The notes under the pieces were generated by a model, which was given only the letters and a program-made list of their open reading frames with translations, was not told the DNA's origin and ran no database searches. From assembly GCA_026128865.1 (NCBI GenBank), contig JAHCJE010000010.1, forward strand, positions 1-47,745: DNA of 47,745 bases, given 5' to 3'. This document shows positions 1 through 7,429 of the stretch, piece by piece (positions within the stretch are counted from its first letter, which is position 1; each line of letters opens with the position of its first letter). The translations under genes were made by a program, and so were the position numbers. Source of the stretch: Phycisphaeraceae bacterium. Its GTDB lineage: Bacteria > Planctomycetota > Phycisphaerae > Phycisphaerales > UBA1924.

Positions 1-540
1 GCTGGCATCGCGTCGGTGGACGACGAAGGGCGCGTGCTGGACTTCCACAGCCTGCGGCACACCTACTGCACGCGGCTCGCCCGGGCGGGCGTGACGCCGA
101 AGGTGGCGCAGACGTTGGCCCGGCACTCGACCGTGACGCTCACGCTGGACCGCTATGCCCGGGTCGAGTTGGCCGACTCGGCCGACGCCCTCGCGGCCCT
201 CCCGAGTCTGGCGACCGACGACCGGCGCGAGGCGGCCCGAGCGACCGGCACCGACGGCCCGGGGACCGCTCCCGAAGATTGGAACCGTTCCAAGCGCGCA
301 GCGCATGCGCAGCGCGATGCACACAGTATGGGGCTTCGGCTGGCAGTCCGGGGCAGTGACGCCGACGACGGCCCGGACACCGACAACCTCGCGGGCGAGA
401 GCGGTAAGTCCAGCATCGGTGGGGAGTTGTGCGCGTCGGGGCAGGACGGTGCGGGCCGTGGCGGAGTGGACGGGAGAACAGCCGCCGCCCGGATTCGAAC
501 CGGGGACCTGTGGTTTACAAAACCACTGCTCTACCACTGA
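1..540 (+). CDS. Tyrosine recombinase/integrase, C-terminal part (5' end outside window)
   Basis: The frame is open from base 1, so the gene starts upstream and only the C-terminal catalytic end is visible. It carries the second arginine box as HSLRH (HxxR), a following ARHS histidine and the nucleophilic tyrosine in DRYARV, in the order and spacing of phage-type tyrosine recombinases that make site-specific DNA strand exchanges. After the catalytic core (about base 200) comes a roughly 110-residue Gly/Asp/Arg-rich tail with no visible domain. The frame closes only at 538-540, inside the antisense strand of tRNA-Thr, so the last residues (RIRTGDLWF...) are encoded by tRNA sequence. The element it belongs to would lie to the left. 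The functional protein could end earlier; the tail may be non-conserved read-through. Family call is firm; activity cannot be judged without the N-terminal half. Confidence 0.8.
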   Translation, partial: AGIASVDDEGRVLDFHSLRHTYCTRLARAGVTPKVAQTLARHSTVTLTLDRYARVELADSADALAALPSLATDDRREAARATGTDGPGTAPEDWNRSKRAAHAQRDAHSMGLRLAVRGSDADDGPDTDNLAGESGKSSIGGELCASGQDGAGRGGVDGRTAAARIRTGDLWFTKPLLYH

Positions 541-551
541 GCTAAGGCGGC
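480..551 (-). tRNA. tRNA-Thr (anticodon UGU)
   Basis: A full cloverleaf folds on the minus strand: acceptor GCCGCCT, D-arm GCTC/GAGC, anticodon stem GTGGT/ACCAC around loop TTTGTAA (anticodon TGT), T-arm CCCGG-TTCGAAT-CCGGG. The acceptor 3' strand is CGGCGGC with discriminator T at 480; CCA is not encoded. Position 7 (T) faces position 66 (C), a mismatch at the base of the acceptor stem, on the side facing the integrase. The integrase frame runs antisense through the 3' half of the tRNA. Confidence 0.93.
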
Positions 552-653
552 ACATCGGCCCCTTCCCGGCTGCTGGTGGAGCCGATCCGGGGCTGCATCA
601 CGATAGGTGGCTTGTCATCGGGCCGACGGCCCGGAGCGGGTGGGCTGCTCGCT

Positions 654-2105
654 TCAACGCGAGGGTGGTCGGTCGCGGGCCGCGGCGAAGGCCTCGATCG
701 CCTGTCGCCGGCTGGCCGCGAGGTCGATGATCGGCTCGGGGTAGTCGAGGGCTTGCCGCTGCAACGGCGGCAGTGCCCACGGCTCGTGGATCGTGGGCGC
801 GGGCAGCGATGCCAGTTCGGGAACGAACCTGCGGACGTACATGCCGTCGGCGTCGAAACGGCGGGCCTGGCTGACGGGGTTGAAGACGCGGAAGTAGGGC
901 GCGGCATCCGCGCCCGTGGAAGCGGCCCACTGCCAGCCGCCGTTGTTGGCTGCGAGGTCGCCGTCGATGAGCGTTCGCATGAAGTGCCGCTCGCCGTGCC
1001 GCCAATCGATGAGGAGGTTCTTCGTGAGGAACGACGCGACGATCATGCGGCAGCGATTGTGCATCCAGCCGGTCGAGGCGAGTTGGCGCATCGCGGCGTC
1101 CACGATGGGGACGCCCGTTCGGCCGTCGCGCCATGCTTCGAACCGTTCGTCGGGCGGGTTCCAGCGGACGGCGTCGTACGCGCGGTTGAAACTCGACCCC
1201 ATGCAGAGCCGCGGGCAGGCAACGATGAGGTGCCGGAAGAACTCGCGCCAGATGAGTTCGTCGATCCAGACGGCGGGGCCGCGCGAGCGAACCGGAGCGG
1301 GAGCGAGGGGGCTGCCGTCCGCTTCGAGGGCGGCGAGCAGGCACTCGCGGGCGGAGAGCACGCCGGCCGCAAGGTACGGGGAGAGGGCGCTCGTGCCGTC
1401 GGCTCCTGGCTCGTCGCGTTGCGTGTGGTACTGGGCGATTCGCTTTTCAATAAACGCGGCAAGCCGGCGCCGGGCGGCTTGTTCGCCCGCGGGCCAGAGG
1501 TCCGGGCGCGTGGTCGCGCCGAACTCCGCGATCGGACCGGGCGCATCATCGGGCGGACAAGGCATCGCCTCTTGCCCGCGCGGCGTCGTCGCGAGGGAGA
1601 CACCGCCGCGACGGGCGTACTCCGCCGCGAACGCCCTTCGGAACGGCGAGTAGACCCGATGGAATCGCCCCTCTCGGGTGCGCACCGAGCCGGGTGGCAG
1701 CAACGTCGCGTCGTCATGGGCGGCAACGCGCAGCCCGGCTCGCTCGAACGCGGTCGAGACCGCCTCGTCGCGGCGGACTTCGTTCACCTCAAGTTCACGG
1801 TTGAAGTAGAGGGCGTCGCACGACTGCTCGCGCGCGAGCGAGAGGAGAACTCGTGTCGCGTCCGCGAATCTCGGCGCGTGAAGGATGCGAAGGGGCACGT
1901 TCAGTCTGCGAAGCGAGGTGGAGAGTTCAGCGAGCGTCCGCAGCACGAAATCCACGCGGGCGGGCGAGCAGTCGTGCTCCCGCCACTGCTTTGCGGCGAT
2001 GAGGAAAACCGCAACCACCCCGCGATCCGCCACTCGCGTCGCCGCCGAGAGGGCGGGATTATCGCGTGTGCGGAGATCGGATCGGAACCAGACGATCGGG
2101 CGCAC
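654..2105 (-). CDS. phrB: Deoxyribodipyrimidine photolyase (class I CPD/cryptochrome family)
   Basis: Light-driven repair of cyclobutane pyrimidine dimers using FAD and an antenna chromophore. The 483-residue product has the usual family length. The N-terminal antenna domain begins with the typical IVWFRSDLRTRDNPAL signature. The C-terminal FAD domain holds DAAMRQL..GWMHNRCRM, the DWRHGE segment and DGDLAANNGGWQW followed by FRVFNP, the FAD-binding and electron-transfer Trp region. The start is a GTG at 2105; no ATG lies in frame at the N-terminal motif and an AGGA-like sequence sits a few bases upstream. It is a single gene between tRNA-Thr and tRNA-Val, transcribed like both. Photolyase versus cryptochrome cannot be settled from sequence, but the bacterial context and class I motifs favour CPD photolyase. 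Confidence 0.93.
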   Translation of the reverse strand: MRPIVWFRSDLRTRDNPALSAATRVADRGVVAVFLIAAKQWREHDCSPARVDFVLRTLAELSTSLRRLNVPLRILHAPRFADATRVLLSLAREQSCDALYFNRELEVNEVRRDEAVSTAFERAGLRVAAHDDATLLPPGSVRTREGRFHRVYSPFRRAFAAEYARRGGVSLATTPRGQEAMPCPPDDAPGPIAEFGATTRPDLWPAGEQAARRRLAAFIEKRIAQYHTQRDEPGADGTSALSPYLAAGVLSARECLLAALEADGSPLAPAPVRSRGPAVWIDELIWREFFRHLIVACPRLCMGSSFNRAYDAVRWNPPDERFEAWRDGRTGVPIVDAAMRQLASTGWMHNRCRMIVASFLTKNLLIDWRHGERHFMRTLIDGDLAANNGGWQWAASTGADAAPYFRVFNPVSQARRFDADGMYVRRFVPELASLPAPTIHEPWALPPLQRQALDYPEPIIDLAASRRQAIEAFAAARDRPPSR

Positions 2106-2160
2106 GGCCAGGACATCCTGATTGTGAGCGACCCAGGGTCGAACGGTTCAGACGATCAAG

Positions 2161-2234
2161 TGGGCGATACTGGACTCGAACCAGTGACCTCTTCCTTGTC
2201 ATGGAAGCGCGCTAGCCAACTGCGCCAATCGCCC
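2161..2234 (-). tRNA. tRNA-Val (anticodon GAC)
   Basis: On the minus strand a complete cloverleaf is present: acceptor GGGCGAT/ATCGCCC, D-arm GCGC/GCGC, anticodon stem CTTCC/GGAAG with loop ATGACAA (anticodon GAC), T-arm ACTGG-TTCGAGT-CCAGT and discriminator A. CCA is not encoded. A TATACT -10-like hexamer lies 26 bases upstream (2261-2266). Confidence 0.96.
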
Positions 2235-2260
2235 GAGCGCCCCGGCGCCCCGGGAGCGAG

Positions 2261-2266
2261 AGTATA
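2261..2266 (-). promoter_or_regulatory. Candidate -10 box for tRNA-Val
   Basis: TATACT on the minus strand, 26 bases before the 5' end of tRNA-Val, matches the sigma-70 -10 consensus at five of six positions in otherwise GC-rich sequence. No convincing -35 hexamer lies 16-18 bases upstream, so the call rests on the -10 alone. Confidence 0.45.
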
Positions 2267-2293
2267 GGCCGTTGCACAGACGACCCGGCCGGG

Positions 2294-2944
2294 TCAGTTC
2301 CCGAGAATGACCACCTCCACGCGCCTGCTCTGGGCCTTCGTCCCCTTGGGGTTCGACGGACCAAACGCGGCCGAGTAGATGCGGTCGTTGTGGATGCCCT
2401 TGCCGACAAGGTATTGTTCGACGGCGTAGGCACGTTCGAAACTGAGGCGTTCGTTCGTGCCCCAGTTGCTCTTGCGGATGGGGTCGGTGTCGGTGTAGCC
2501 CTCGACGCGGATGCGGCTGCCCGGGAACCGACTGTTGATCGCCGAAGCGACGCGGTCGAGCGTGCGTCGAGCATCGGGCTTGAGGGTCGCAGAACCCGAA
2601 TCGAAGAGCACGTCGCCAGCGATCTCGACAACGATGTCGGTGCCGCGGGAGGAAACCCGCGTGCCGTCGATTGTGAGGCCGCTGCCGGGTCGGCTCTCGA
2701 GTTCTCGTCGCATCTGTTCGAGCGCCTCGGCCATCTCCCGGTTGTCACGTTCGAGCTGCGCGCGCGCGGCATCGCGCTGTCCCAGGTCGCTCTGGAGCGA
2801 AGCGATGCGGTCACGCAGTTCGGTGTTCTCCGAGAGCAGGGCGTCGTAGTCGCCCTTCTTGTTGTTCTGGCAGCCGCCGGCGAACATGCCGAGCAGGAGC
2901 GAACCGACGACGATCGTCACGGCCTTCCGAAGTCTGGCGTCCAT
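2294..2944 (-). CDS. OmpA/Pal-family peptidoglycan-binding lipoprotein
   Basis: A 216-residue envelope protein expected to tether the outer membrane to peptidoglycan. The N-terminus is a lipoprotein signal: MDARLRKAV, a hydrophobic stretch, then lipobox FAGGC. A coiled coil of about 60 residues follows (repeated LLSENTELRDRI / AQLERDNREMAEAL pattern). The C-terminal OmpA domain (about residues 105-216) has VLFDSGSATL, VEGYTDTDP and NERLSFERA, which supply the peptidoglycan-binding Asp and Arg positions. The ATG at 2944 is chosen because AAAGGA (2951-2956) lies six bases upstream; an in-frame ATG at 2959 is possible. A TACGCT box at 3023-3028 may be its promoter. It could act as Pal or as a stator-type envelope protein; no tol genes are nearby, so a general call is safer. 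Confidence 0.9.
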   Translation of the reverse strand: MDARLRKAVTIVVGSLLLGMFAGGCQNNKKGDYDALLSENTELRDRIASLQSDLGQRDAARAQLERDNREMAEALEQMRRELESRPGSGLTIDGTRVSSRGTDIVVEIAGDVLFDSGSATLKPDARRTLDRVASAINSRFPGSRIRVEGYTDTDPIRKSNWGTNERLSFERAYAVEQYLVGKGIHNDRIYSAAFGPSNPKGTKAQSRRVEVVILGN

Positions 2945-3022
2945 CCGTGTCCTTTCCATCTCGCTGCGCGTGCGGGAAGGGTGCGTTCGGCGGTGGGGCG
3001 CGTGCCCACGCCACGGGACCGT

Positions 3023-3028
3023 AGCGTA
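3023..3028 (-). promoter_or_regulatory. Candidate -10 box (TACGCT) upstream of the OmpA-type lipoprotein gene
   Basis: TACGCT on the minus strand, 78 bases before the lipoprotein start. The same hexamer lies just upstream of several other first genes in this window (16312-16317, 34217-34222, 42707-42712), which is why it is considered. No clear -35. Confidence 0.3.
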
Positions 3029-3080
3029 CCCGTTTCGCGCCGGTCCGTCCGGGCCTCGGCACGCGGATCGTGCCAATTTT

Positions 3081-4658
3081 TTAGGGGATATCGAGCGGGA
3101 CAGCCAGCCCGAAGACCCGGGTCAAGCCGGCCTCGATCGCGGGCTTGGCGAGCGTAACCACGAGGACCGCGCCGGCCAGGTAGGGGCCGTATGGCATCGC
3201 CCGGCGCGGCGAACCAGTCCACGCCGCGAGAATCGCAGCGAAGTAGATAGCTATAAACGGCGCGATGAAGAACGTGAGGATGGCGTCGATCCAGCCGAGG
3301 CATGCACCGACGGCCGCAAGGAGGTGGACGTCGCCAAGACCCATCGCCTCCTTGCCGAAGGCAAGGGTGCCCAGGACGCGCGTGGCCCAGATCATCCCGC
3401 CTCCGACGAGGTAACCCAGAAGAACACCACTCAGCGCGTCGAGCCAGAGCGGGACGGTGGTCGGAAGTGCGCCTGAGTTCGAGAGACGGAGGCCGACGGC
3501 GGCCCCGACAAGCGCGAGGGCAACGATGGGTCCAAGAAAGAGGAGTTCGCGCGTAACTTCGCGTCTGGCATGAGGATAGGCGATCCAAAGAGCGGTCGGG
3601 TCTTCCGCTGCTTCGGTCTCGGAGTCGTCGGCCGCAGACCTCGTGAGCGGCCTCGCGATGAAACCAGCGATGATGGGACCGAGGATCAGGCCGAACAGAC
3701 CCCCCGCGATCGGCGGCCTGCCGACAACCCTCGCAATGATGCCGCCGGCAACCGCCGCGAGAAGCGTTCCTCCGACGGCGACGACGGCCCCACGGGCGAG
3801 ACAGCCGTTCTTGGGTGGCGTCGAGGTCTCTGAAACCCCAGCCGTCTCAGAGGTGTCGCAGGCCTCACCTTGCTCCGCCCCGGATCGAATAGTCCCCGGA
3901 CTGGCCTTCGCCCGTTCGGCGGACTCCCATGCCTCGTAGTCCGCGAAACTGCGCCGGATCAGGCCCCAGGCCAGCAGGGCGTTGGCGACCAGCACGCCCG
4001 CCCCGCCGCCGACTGCGACGCCGACCCAGAGCCAGCCCGTCGGCCCGGGGGAGGCAATGGCCCACGACCAGCCGGCTGCGAGGTGGGACAACGAGCGATC
4101 GGAAAGGTCCAGCCACAGCGCGTGCAGCGGGTGGATGACGAAGGCGGCGATCGTGGGCACCCACGCCAGCACGAGCGGGATCGTGAAGGTCCGGGCGTCC
4201 ACGATCGTCATGGCCACGAGGCAACTGAGCAGGGCCATGAGCAGGACGAACATGGGCCAGGTGCGCGCGAAGCCGTTGGCCGCCCACTCCGGCCGGACGA
4301 CGGCCCAGTCGAACCCGAGCCACATTGCCCGGTAGGTCGGCACCGTGTACCACAGCACGAATACGGCGAGGAAGAGCAGCGCGACGATCGATTCGACGAT
4401 CGGGTATTCGGGCGAGATGCGGACCCGGCAGGTCCGGCATCGCCCCTTGAGGATGATCCAGCCGAGGATCGGGATGTTCTCGCGCCAGGTGAGGCGGGTG
4501 TTGCAGGCCGGGCAGCGCGAGGGGGGCGTGACGACTCCGAGCCCGCGCGGCAGGCGGTAGACGAGGACGTTGATGAGGGAGCCGATGCACGCGCCGAAGG
4601 CGAAGACGAAGAGGAGTTGGGTGCCGGTCGCGAAAGCCATCAGCAGGCGGTAGTCCAT
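3081..4658 (-). CDS. pilD: Prepilin peptidase (A24 family, PilD/GspO-like), oversized
   Basis: Inner-membrane aspartic protease that cleaves the leader of type IV prepilins and pseudopilins, and often methylates the new N-terminus. The N-terminal region has GACIGSLINVLVYRLPRG and the two zinc-binding pairs CPAC and CRTC around WRENIPILGWI, typical of PilD/GspO. The first catalytic Asp is probably in IVDARTFTIP and the second is in the GxGD-type MGLGDVHLL near residue 430. At 525 residues it is almost twice the usual 250-290. The excess lies between the two Asp motifs: extra membrane segments and a hydrophilic Ser/Thr/Glu-rich loop around residues 240-350. It lies 33 bases after xseB on the same strand and about 14 kb from the pseudopilin genes it would serve. 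Family call is firm; the role of the insertion is unknown. Confidence 0.93.
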   Translation of the reverse strand: MDYRLLMAFATGTQLLFVFAFGACIGSLINVLVYRLPRGLGVVTPPSRCPACNTRLTWRENIPILGWIILKGRCRTCRVRISPEYPIVESIVALLFLAVFVLWYTVPTYRAMWLGFDWAVVRPEWAANGFARTWPMFVLLMALLSCLVAMTIVDARTFTIPLVLAWVPTIAAFVIHPLHALWLDLSDRSLSHLAAGWSWAIASPGPTGWLWVGVAVGGGAGVLVANALLAWGLIRRSFADYEAWESAERAKASPGTIRSGAEQGEACDTSETAGVSETSTPPKNGCLARGAVVAVGGTLLAAVAGGIIARVVGRPPIAGGLFGLILGPIIAGFIARPLTRSAADDSETEAAEDPTALWIAYPHARREVTRELLFLGPIVALALVGAAVGLRLSNSGALPTTVPLWLDALSGVLLGYLVGGGMIWATRVLGTLAFGKEAMGLGDVHLLAAVGACLGWIDAILTFFIAPFIAIYFAAILAAWTGSPRRAMPYGPYLAGAVLVVTLAKPAIEAGLTRVFGLAVPLDIP

Positions 4659-4691
4659 CCGTGCCTCACCGCGAGTTCGCCGTGGCGTTGT

Positions 4692-4970
4692 TCAGGTGCC
4701 TGCCTCGCCGCGTTTCGCGTCGTCGAGTCGGCCCAGTTCAGCATCGATCTCCTGCACGCGCTGCTCGGCCCTGGTGAGCACTTCGCGGCATCGGCGGAGC
4801 AATCGCACGCCGCGTTCGTACTCTGCGATCTGCTGCTCGAGACCGAGTTGTCCCTCCTCGATGCGCTGGATGATCGACTCGACCTCGGCGAGCGCCTGCT
4901 CGAATGCAGGTCCATCGGCTTCACTGGGAGCGCTTTCGGGCTGGTTCGGTTGACGGGCCACGGGCAGCAC
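4692..4970 (-). CDS. xseB: Exodeoxyribonuclease VII small subunit
   Basis: Small helical subunit of exonuclease VII, which degrades single-stranded DNA into oligonucleotides together with XseA. The body FEQALAEVESIIQRIEEGQ followed by LEQQIAEYERGV is the standard XseB helical hairpin, ending in an acidic tail. The GTG at 4970 begins one base after the xseA stop codon (TAA at 4972-4974 read on the minus strand), giving 92 residues; a second GTG at 4961 is equally plausible. It directly follows xseA, the usual arrangement, so the two are almost certainly co-transcribed. Start uncertain, function clear. Confidence 0.9.
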   Translation of the reverse strand: MLPVARQPNQPESAPSEADGPAFEQALAEVESIIQRIEEGQLGLEQQIAEYERGVRLLRRCREVLTRAEQRVQEIDAELGRLDDAKRGEAGT

Positions 4971-4971
4971 C

Positions 4972-6501
4972 TTACCCGCCCCTGGCGAAGAGGTCCAACT
5001 GATCAGGGGGCGGTTCCGGAGTCGGTGCACGCGAGGCCCCCGCGCCGGGCTGCGGCGCGACGATCGAGCCGAACTCGCCGTCACCGGTTCGGGTTCGGAT
5101 GCGCTGTCCGGGGCGGATGGCGGAGGCCGACCGGATCAGGCGGCCGCGCTCGTCGAAGGTGCAGGTGTAGCCGCGGCGGAGAACCGCGAACGGGTCGAAG
5201 GCGTTGAGCGTGCGCTCCCGTTCGCCGATGCGGGCGCCGGAGGCGGCGAACGATGAACGCTGTGCGCGGCCGAGCCGGGCGTACAGCCCGACAAGGTCCG
5301 CGGCGGCAAGCGAGTCGCGCATGGCACGCCCGAGCCGTTCGTCGGCTGCGTCGAGCCTTGCGCGACGCCGTGCGTAGGCCTCGGCAGGGCGATGGCGTTC
5401 GAGCGCGGCGGCCGCGGTGTGCAGGCGGCGCGAGGCGATGGAAGAGAAGCGGGAGGCGGCCGTTCGGAGTTCGGCCGCGGTTCTGAGCACGCTCCCCCAC
5501 CGCTGGCGAAGGGCGGCGCGCGGATCGCTGAACAGTTGGACCCGTGCGGCCGATTGGACACGGTGGCGTTCGAGATCGAGCCGTCGGCGCGTGTCAGAAG
5601 CGAGCCGCCGGTGCAGCGCGCCGATCTGGCGCAGGAGCGCCTCGCCGTCGGGCGTGAGGCGCACCGCGGCCTGCGTCGGGGTAGCGGCTCGCTCGTCGGC
5701 GACCATCTCCGCGATGCTCGTGTCGGTCTCGTGCCCGATCGCAGCGACGACGGGCACGGCACAGCGCACGATCGCCTCCGCGACCTCGCGCTCATTGAAG
5801 GCGTGCAGGTCCTCGGCCGACCCGCCGCCGCGGGTCAGGAGCACAGCGTCGATGCCGAGTTCGTCGCGACGTGCCGAGAGCATCCGCAGGGCGCGTGCGA
5901 CCTGCGGCGCCGCGTCCGCGCCCTGGACGCGTGCATCGACAAGCAAGACGCCGACGGCCGGGCAGCGTCGCTTCATGGTGTCGAGGACGTCCTGGAGGGC
6001 CGCGCCGGTTCTGCTGGTGACGACCGCGACGCGCCGCGGGAAAGTCGGGAGCGGGCGCTTGCGGGAGGGGTCGAGCCAGCCGAGGGCGCGGAGTTCCTCG
6101 ATCAGGGCGCGCTTGCGGGCGTCGAGCGGGCCTTCGCCGATGGGTTCGAGGCTGTCCACGATGAGTGTGATGCGGCCGCTCTGTGCGTAGTACTCGACTC
6201 GGCCGGTGGCGACGACGCGTAAGCCGTCCTTGGGTTGAAACTTCGACATCCTCGCCTTGGTGCCCCACATCGCCGCGCTGATGACGGCCTGCTCGTCGCG
6301 CAGCGTGAAGTACCAGTGCGCTGCGCGTCGGAAGTTCCCCACTTCGCCGACCACTCGAACGCGAGCCGGCAGCCCGTCATCGACGGCGCGCGCGATGAGC
6401 GAGGCGAGCGCGCTGACCGTGACCGGCACGTCCGATGGCGGCACGGAGCGACCGGGCGGCTGGTGGGCCATCTTCGAGGGGTCGAAGCCGGGGAGCGTCA
6501 T
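4972..6501 (-). CDS. xseA: Exodeoxyribonuclease VII large subunit
   Basis: Catalytic subunit of exonuclease VII (single-strand DNA degradation in mismatch repair and recombination). The 509-residue product begins with an OB-fold domain (about residues 28-125; VSALASLIARAVDD, VVGEVGNFRRA, HWYFTLRDE). The catalytic domain follows, with FPRRVAVVTSRTGAALQDVL, LTRGGGSAEDLHAFN and AIGHETDTSIAEMVAD..ATPTQAA, all hallmark XseA motifs. The distal part is the long coiled coil (about 290-440) that binds XseB, and the end is a short low-complexity tail. The unit xseA-xseB-pilD is closely packed on the minus strand. The first 30 residues are variable and the true start could be slightly downstream. Confidence 0.97.
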   Translation of the reverse strand: MTLPGFDPSKMAHQPPGRSVPPSDVPVTVSALASLIARAVDDGLPARVRVVGEVGNFRRAAHWYFTLRDEQAVISAAMWGTKARMSKFQPKDGLRVVATGRVEYYAQSGRITLIVDSLEPIGEGPLDARKRALIEELRALGWLDPSRKRPLPTFPRRVAVVTSRTGAALQDVLDTMKRRCPAVGVLLVDARVQGADAAPQVARALRMLSARRDELGIDAVLLTRGGGSAEDLHAFNEREVAEAIVRCAVPVVAAIGHETDTSIAEMVADERAATPTQAAVRLTPDGEALLRQIGALHRRLASDTRRRLDLERHRVQSAARVQLFSDPRAALRQRWGSVLRTAAELRTAASRFSSIASRRLHTAAAALERHRPAEAYARRRARLDAADERLGRAMRDSLAAADLVGLYARLGRAQRSSFAASGARIGERERTLNAFDPFAVLRRGYTCTFDERGRLIRSASAIRPGQRIRTRTGDGEFGSIVAPQPGAGASRAPTPEPPPDQLDLFARGG

Positions 6502-6540
6502 CGCACCCGGATTATGGCAGGGGGGCCGACGGCGTGCGAA

Positions 6541-7245
6541 TCAGCGGCCGGCAACCGCCGTGCCCGCGTTCGGCGGCACGATCCAGCCGCCCGTGGACGC
6601 CGTCCGCTCGACGGCCTCCGCCGGGGCGCGGTGCGGCCATGAGATGCGGATCGGCTCGCCCGAGGCGAGGATCGCGGCTGCGCCGGAGGGCGCGGCCTCG
6701 ACGCGACGCTGGACGCCCTCGCGGCTGATGCCGTCGCGGATGCGAATCGTCGCGCTGGGCTTGATGTCGCCCGCAGACGCGACGGTTGCGCCGGTGCGCT
6801 GTGAGTCGGGGATGTGCGTGCGCACGCCGCCGACGAAGCCGCGCTCGCGGAGCCACTCCTGCCGGCCGTTCTCGAGGTGGCGCAGGCCGGTCTCGGGGAT
6901 GGCGATCCACGGGCGGATCGCAACGACCTGGTGCCCGACGCGGACGTACACGAGTGAGAGATCGCGCTGGTCCGCGCCGTAGTAAGTCGGACCGGGGTCG
7001 CCCCAGCCGAGCGGCCAATCGGTGCGCGGCCCGCTCGTGAACGTCTCGCCGATCCAGACGCGACCGTTGAAACCGGGACGGCGAGTGTCGTCCACGCGGT
7101 TCGTGGGATAGGGCGGCATGGTGGCGAGCAGGCGGGAGTGGCCGTACTGCGCGCCGCTGTACGACGTGCCGAGGGAGCCGAAATCGCGGTTCGGGCTTGC
7201 GCCCGCGACGGCCGCGGCGGCGACGATCATGGCAAGGGTGCTCAT
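6541..7245 (-). CDS. Secreted protein of unknown function
   Basis: A 234-residue product I do not recognise. It begins MSTLAMIVAAAAVAGASPN, a short signal peptide with an Ala-x-Ala-like cleavage region. The mature part is rich in Gly, aromatic residues and Arg, with a YYG/YSG-containing first half (SYSGAQYGHSRLL, GRVWIGETFTSGPRTDWPLGW) and a more charged second half; no catalytic motif is evident. The ATG at 7245 has a purine-rich GCGGAAGAA just upstream; in-frame sequence further upstream lacks a signal peptide. It ends 40 bases before xseA on the same strand and may be read through into it. Likely exported to periplasm or surface, role unknown. Confidence 0.65.
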   Translation of the reverse strand: MSTLAMIVAAAAVAGASPNRDFGSLGTSYSGAQYGHSRLLATMPPYPTNRVDDTRRPGFNGRVWIGETFTSGPRTDWPLGWGDPGPTYYGADQRDLSLVYVRVGHQVVAIRPWIAIPETGLRHLENGRQEWLRERGFVGGVRTHIPDSQRTGATVASAGDIKPSATIRIRDGISREGVQRRVEAAPSGAAAILASGEPIRISWPHRAPAEAVERTASTGGWIVPPNAGTAVAGR

Positions 7246-7377
7246 TTCTTCCGCTCTCTTTCCGCCCTCCCGGGCGCGATGCTGTGAACGGCGGGCAGAA
7301 CGCGCGAAGTGTGCGCCGGTCATCCCGCTGCTCCGAGCATGACCCGGGACTTGAGCGAATCAAGAGAAATCGCGGCT

Positions 7378-7404
7378 TGTCGCGCCGGATTGGACGGCGC
7401 GGAC
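7378..7404 (-). terminator. Possible terminator after the ABC transporter/glycosyltransferase operon
   Basis: An inverted repeat GTCGCGCCG / CGGCGCGGAC (7379-7387 and 7395-7404, one bulged base, 7-base loop) lies 26 bases after the glycosyltransferase stop. On the minus strand it is followed by a moderately T-rich run (GATTTCTCTTG) about 7 bases further. Weak but well placed. Confidence 0.35.
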
Positions 7405-7429
7405 CGCATAACCGGCTCGAAGGCGGCCG

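Noticed and set aside
155..730. Frame encoding GFEPGTCGLQNHCSTTEL-type sequence
   Set aside because: This peptide is the usual artefact of translating antisense tRNA; the sequence is tRNA-Thr, and the frame overlaps the integrase and photolyase genes.
576..2267. A long open frame on the plus strand opposite the photolyase gene
   Set aside because: It is the antisense shadow of a strongly conserved gene in high-GC DNA; its product is Arg/Gly-rich with no motif and it runs into tRNA-Val.
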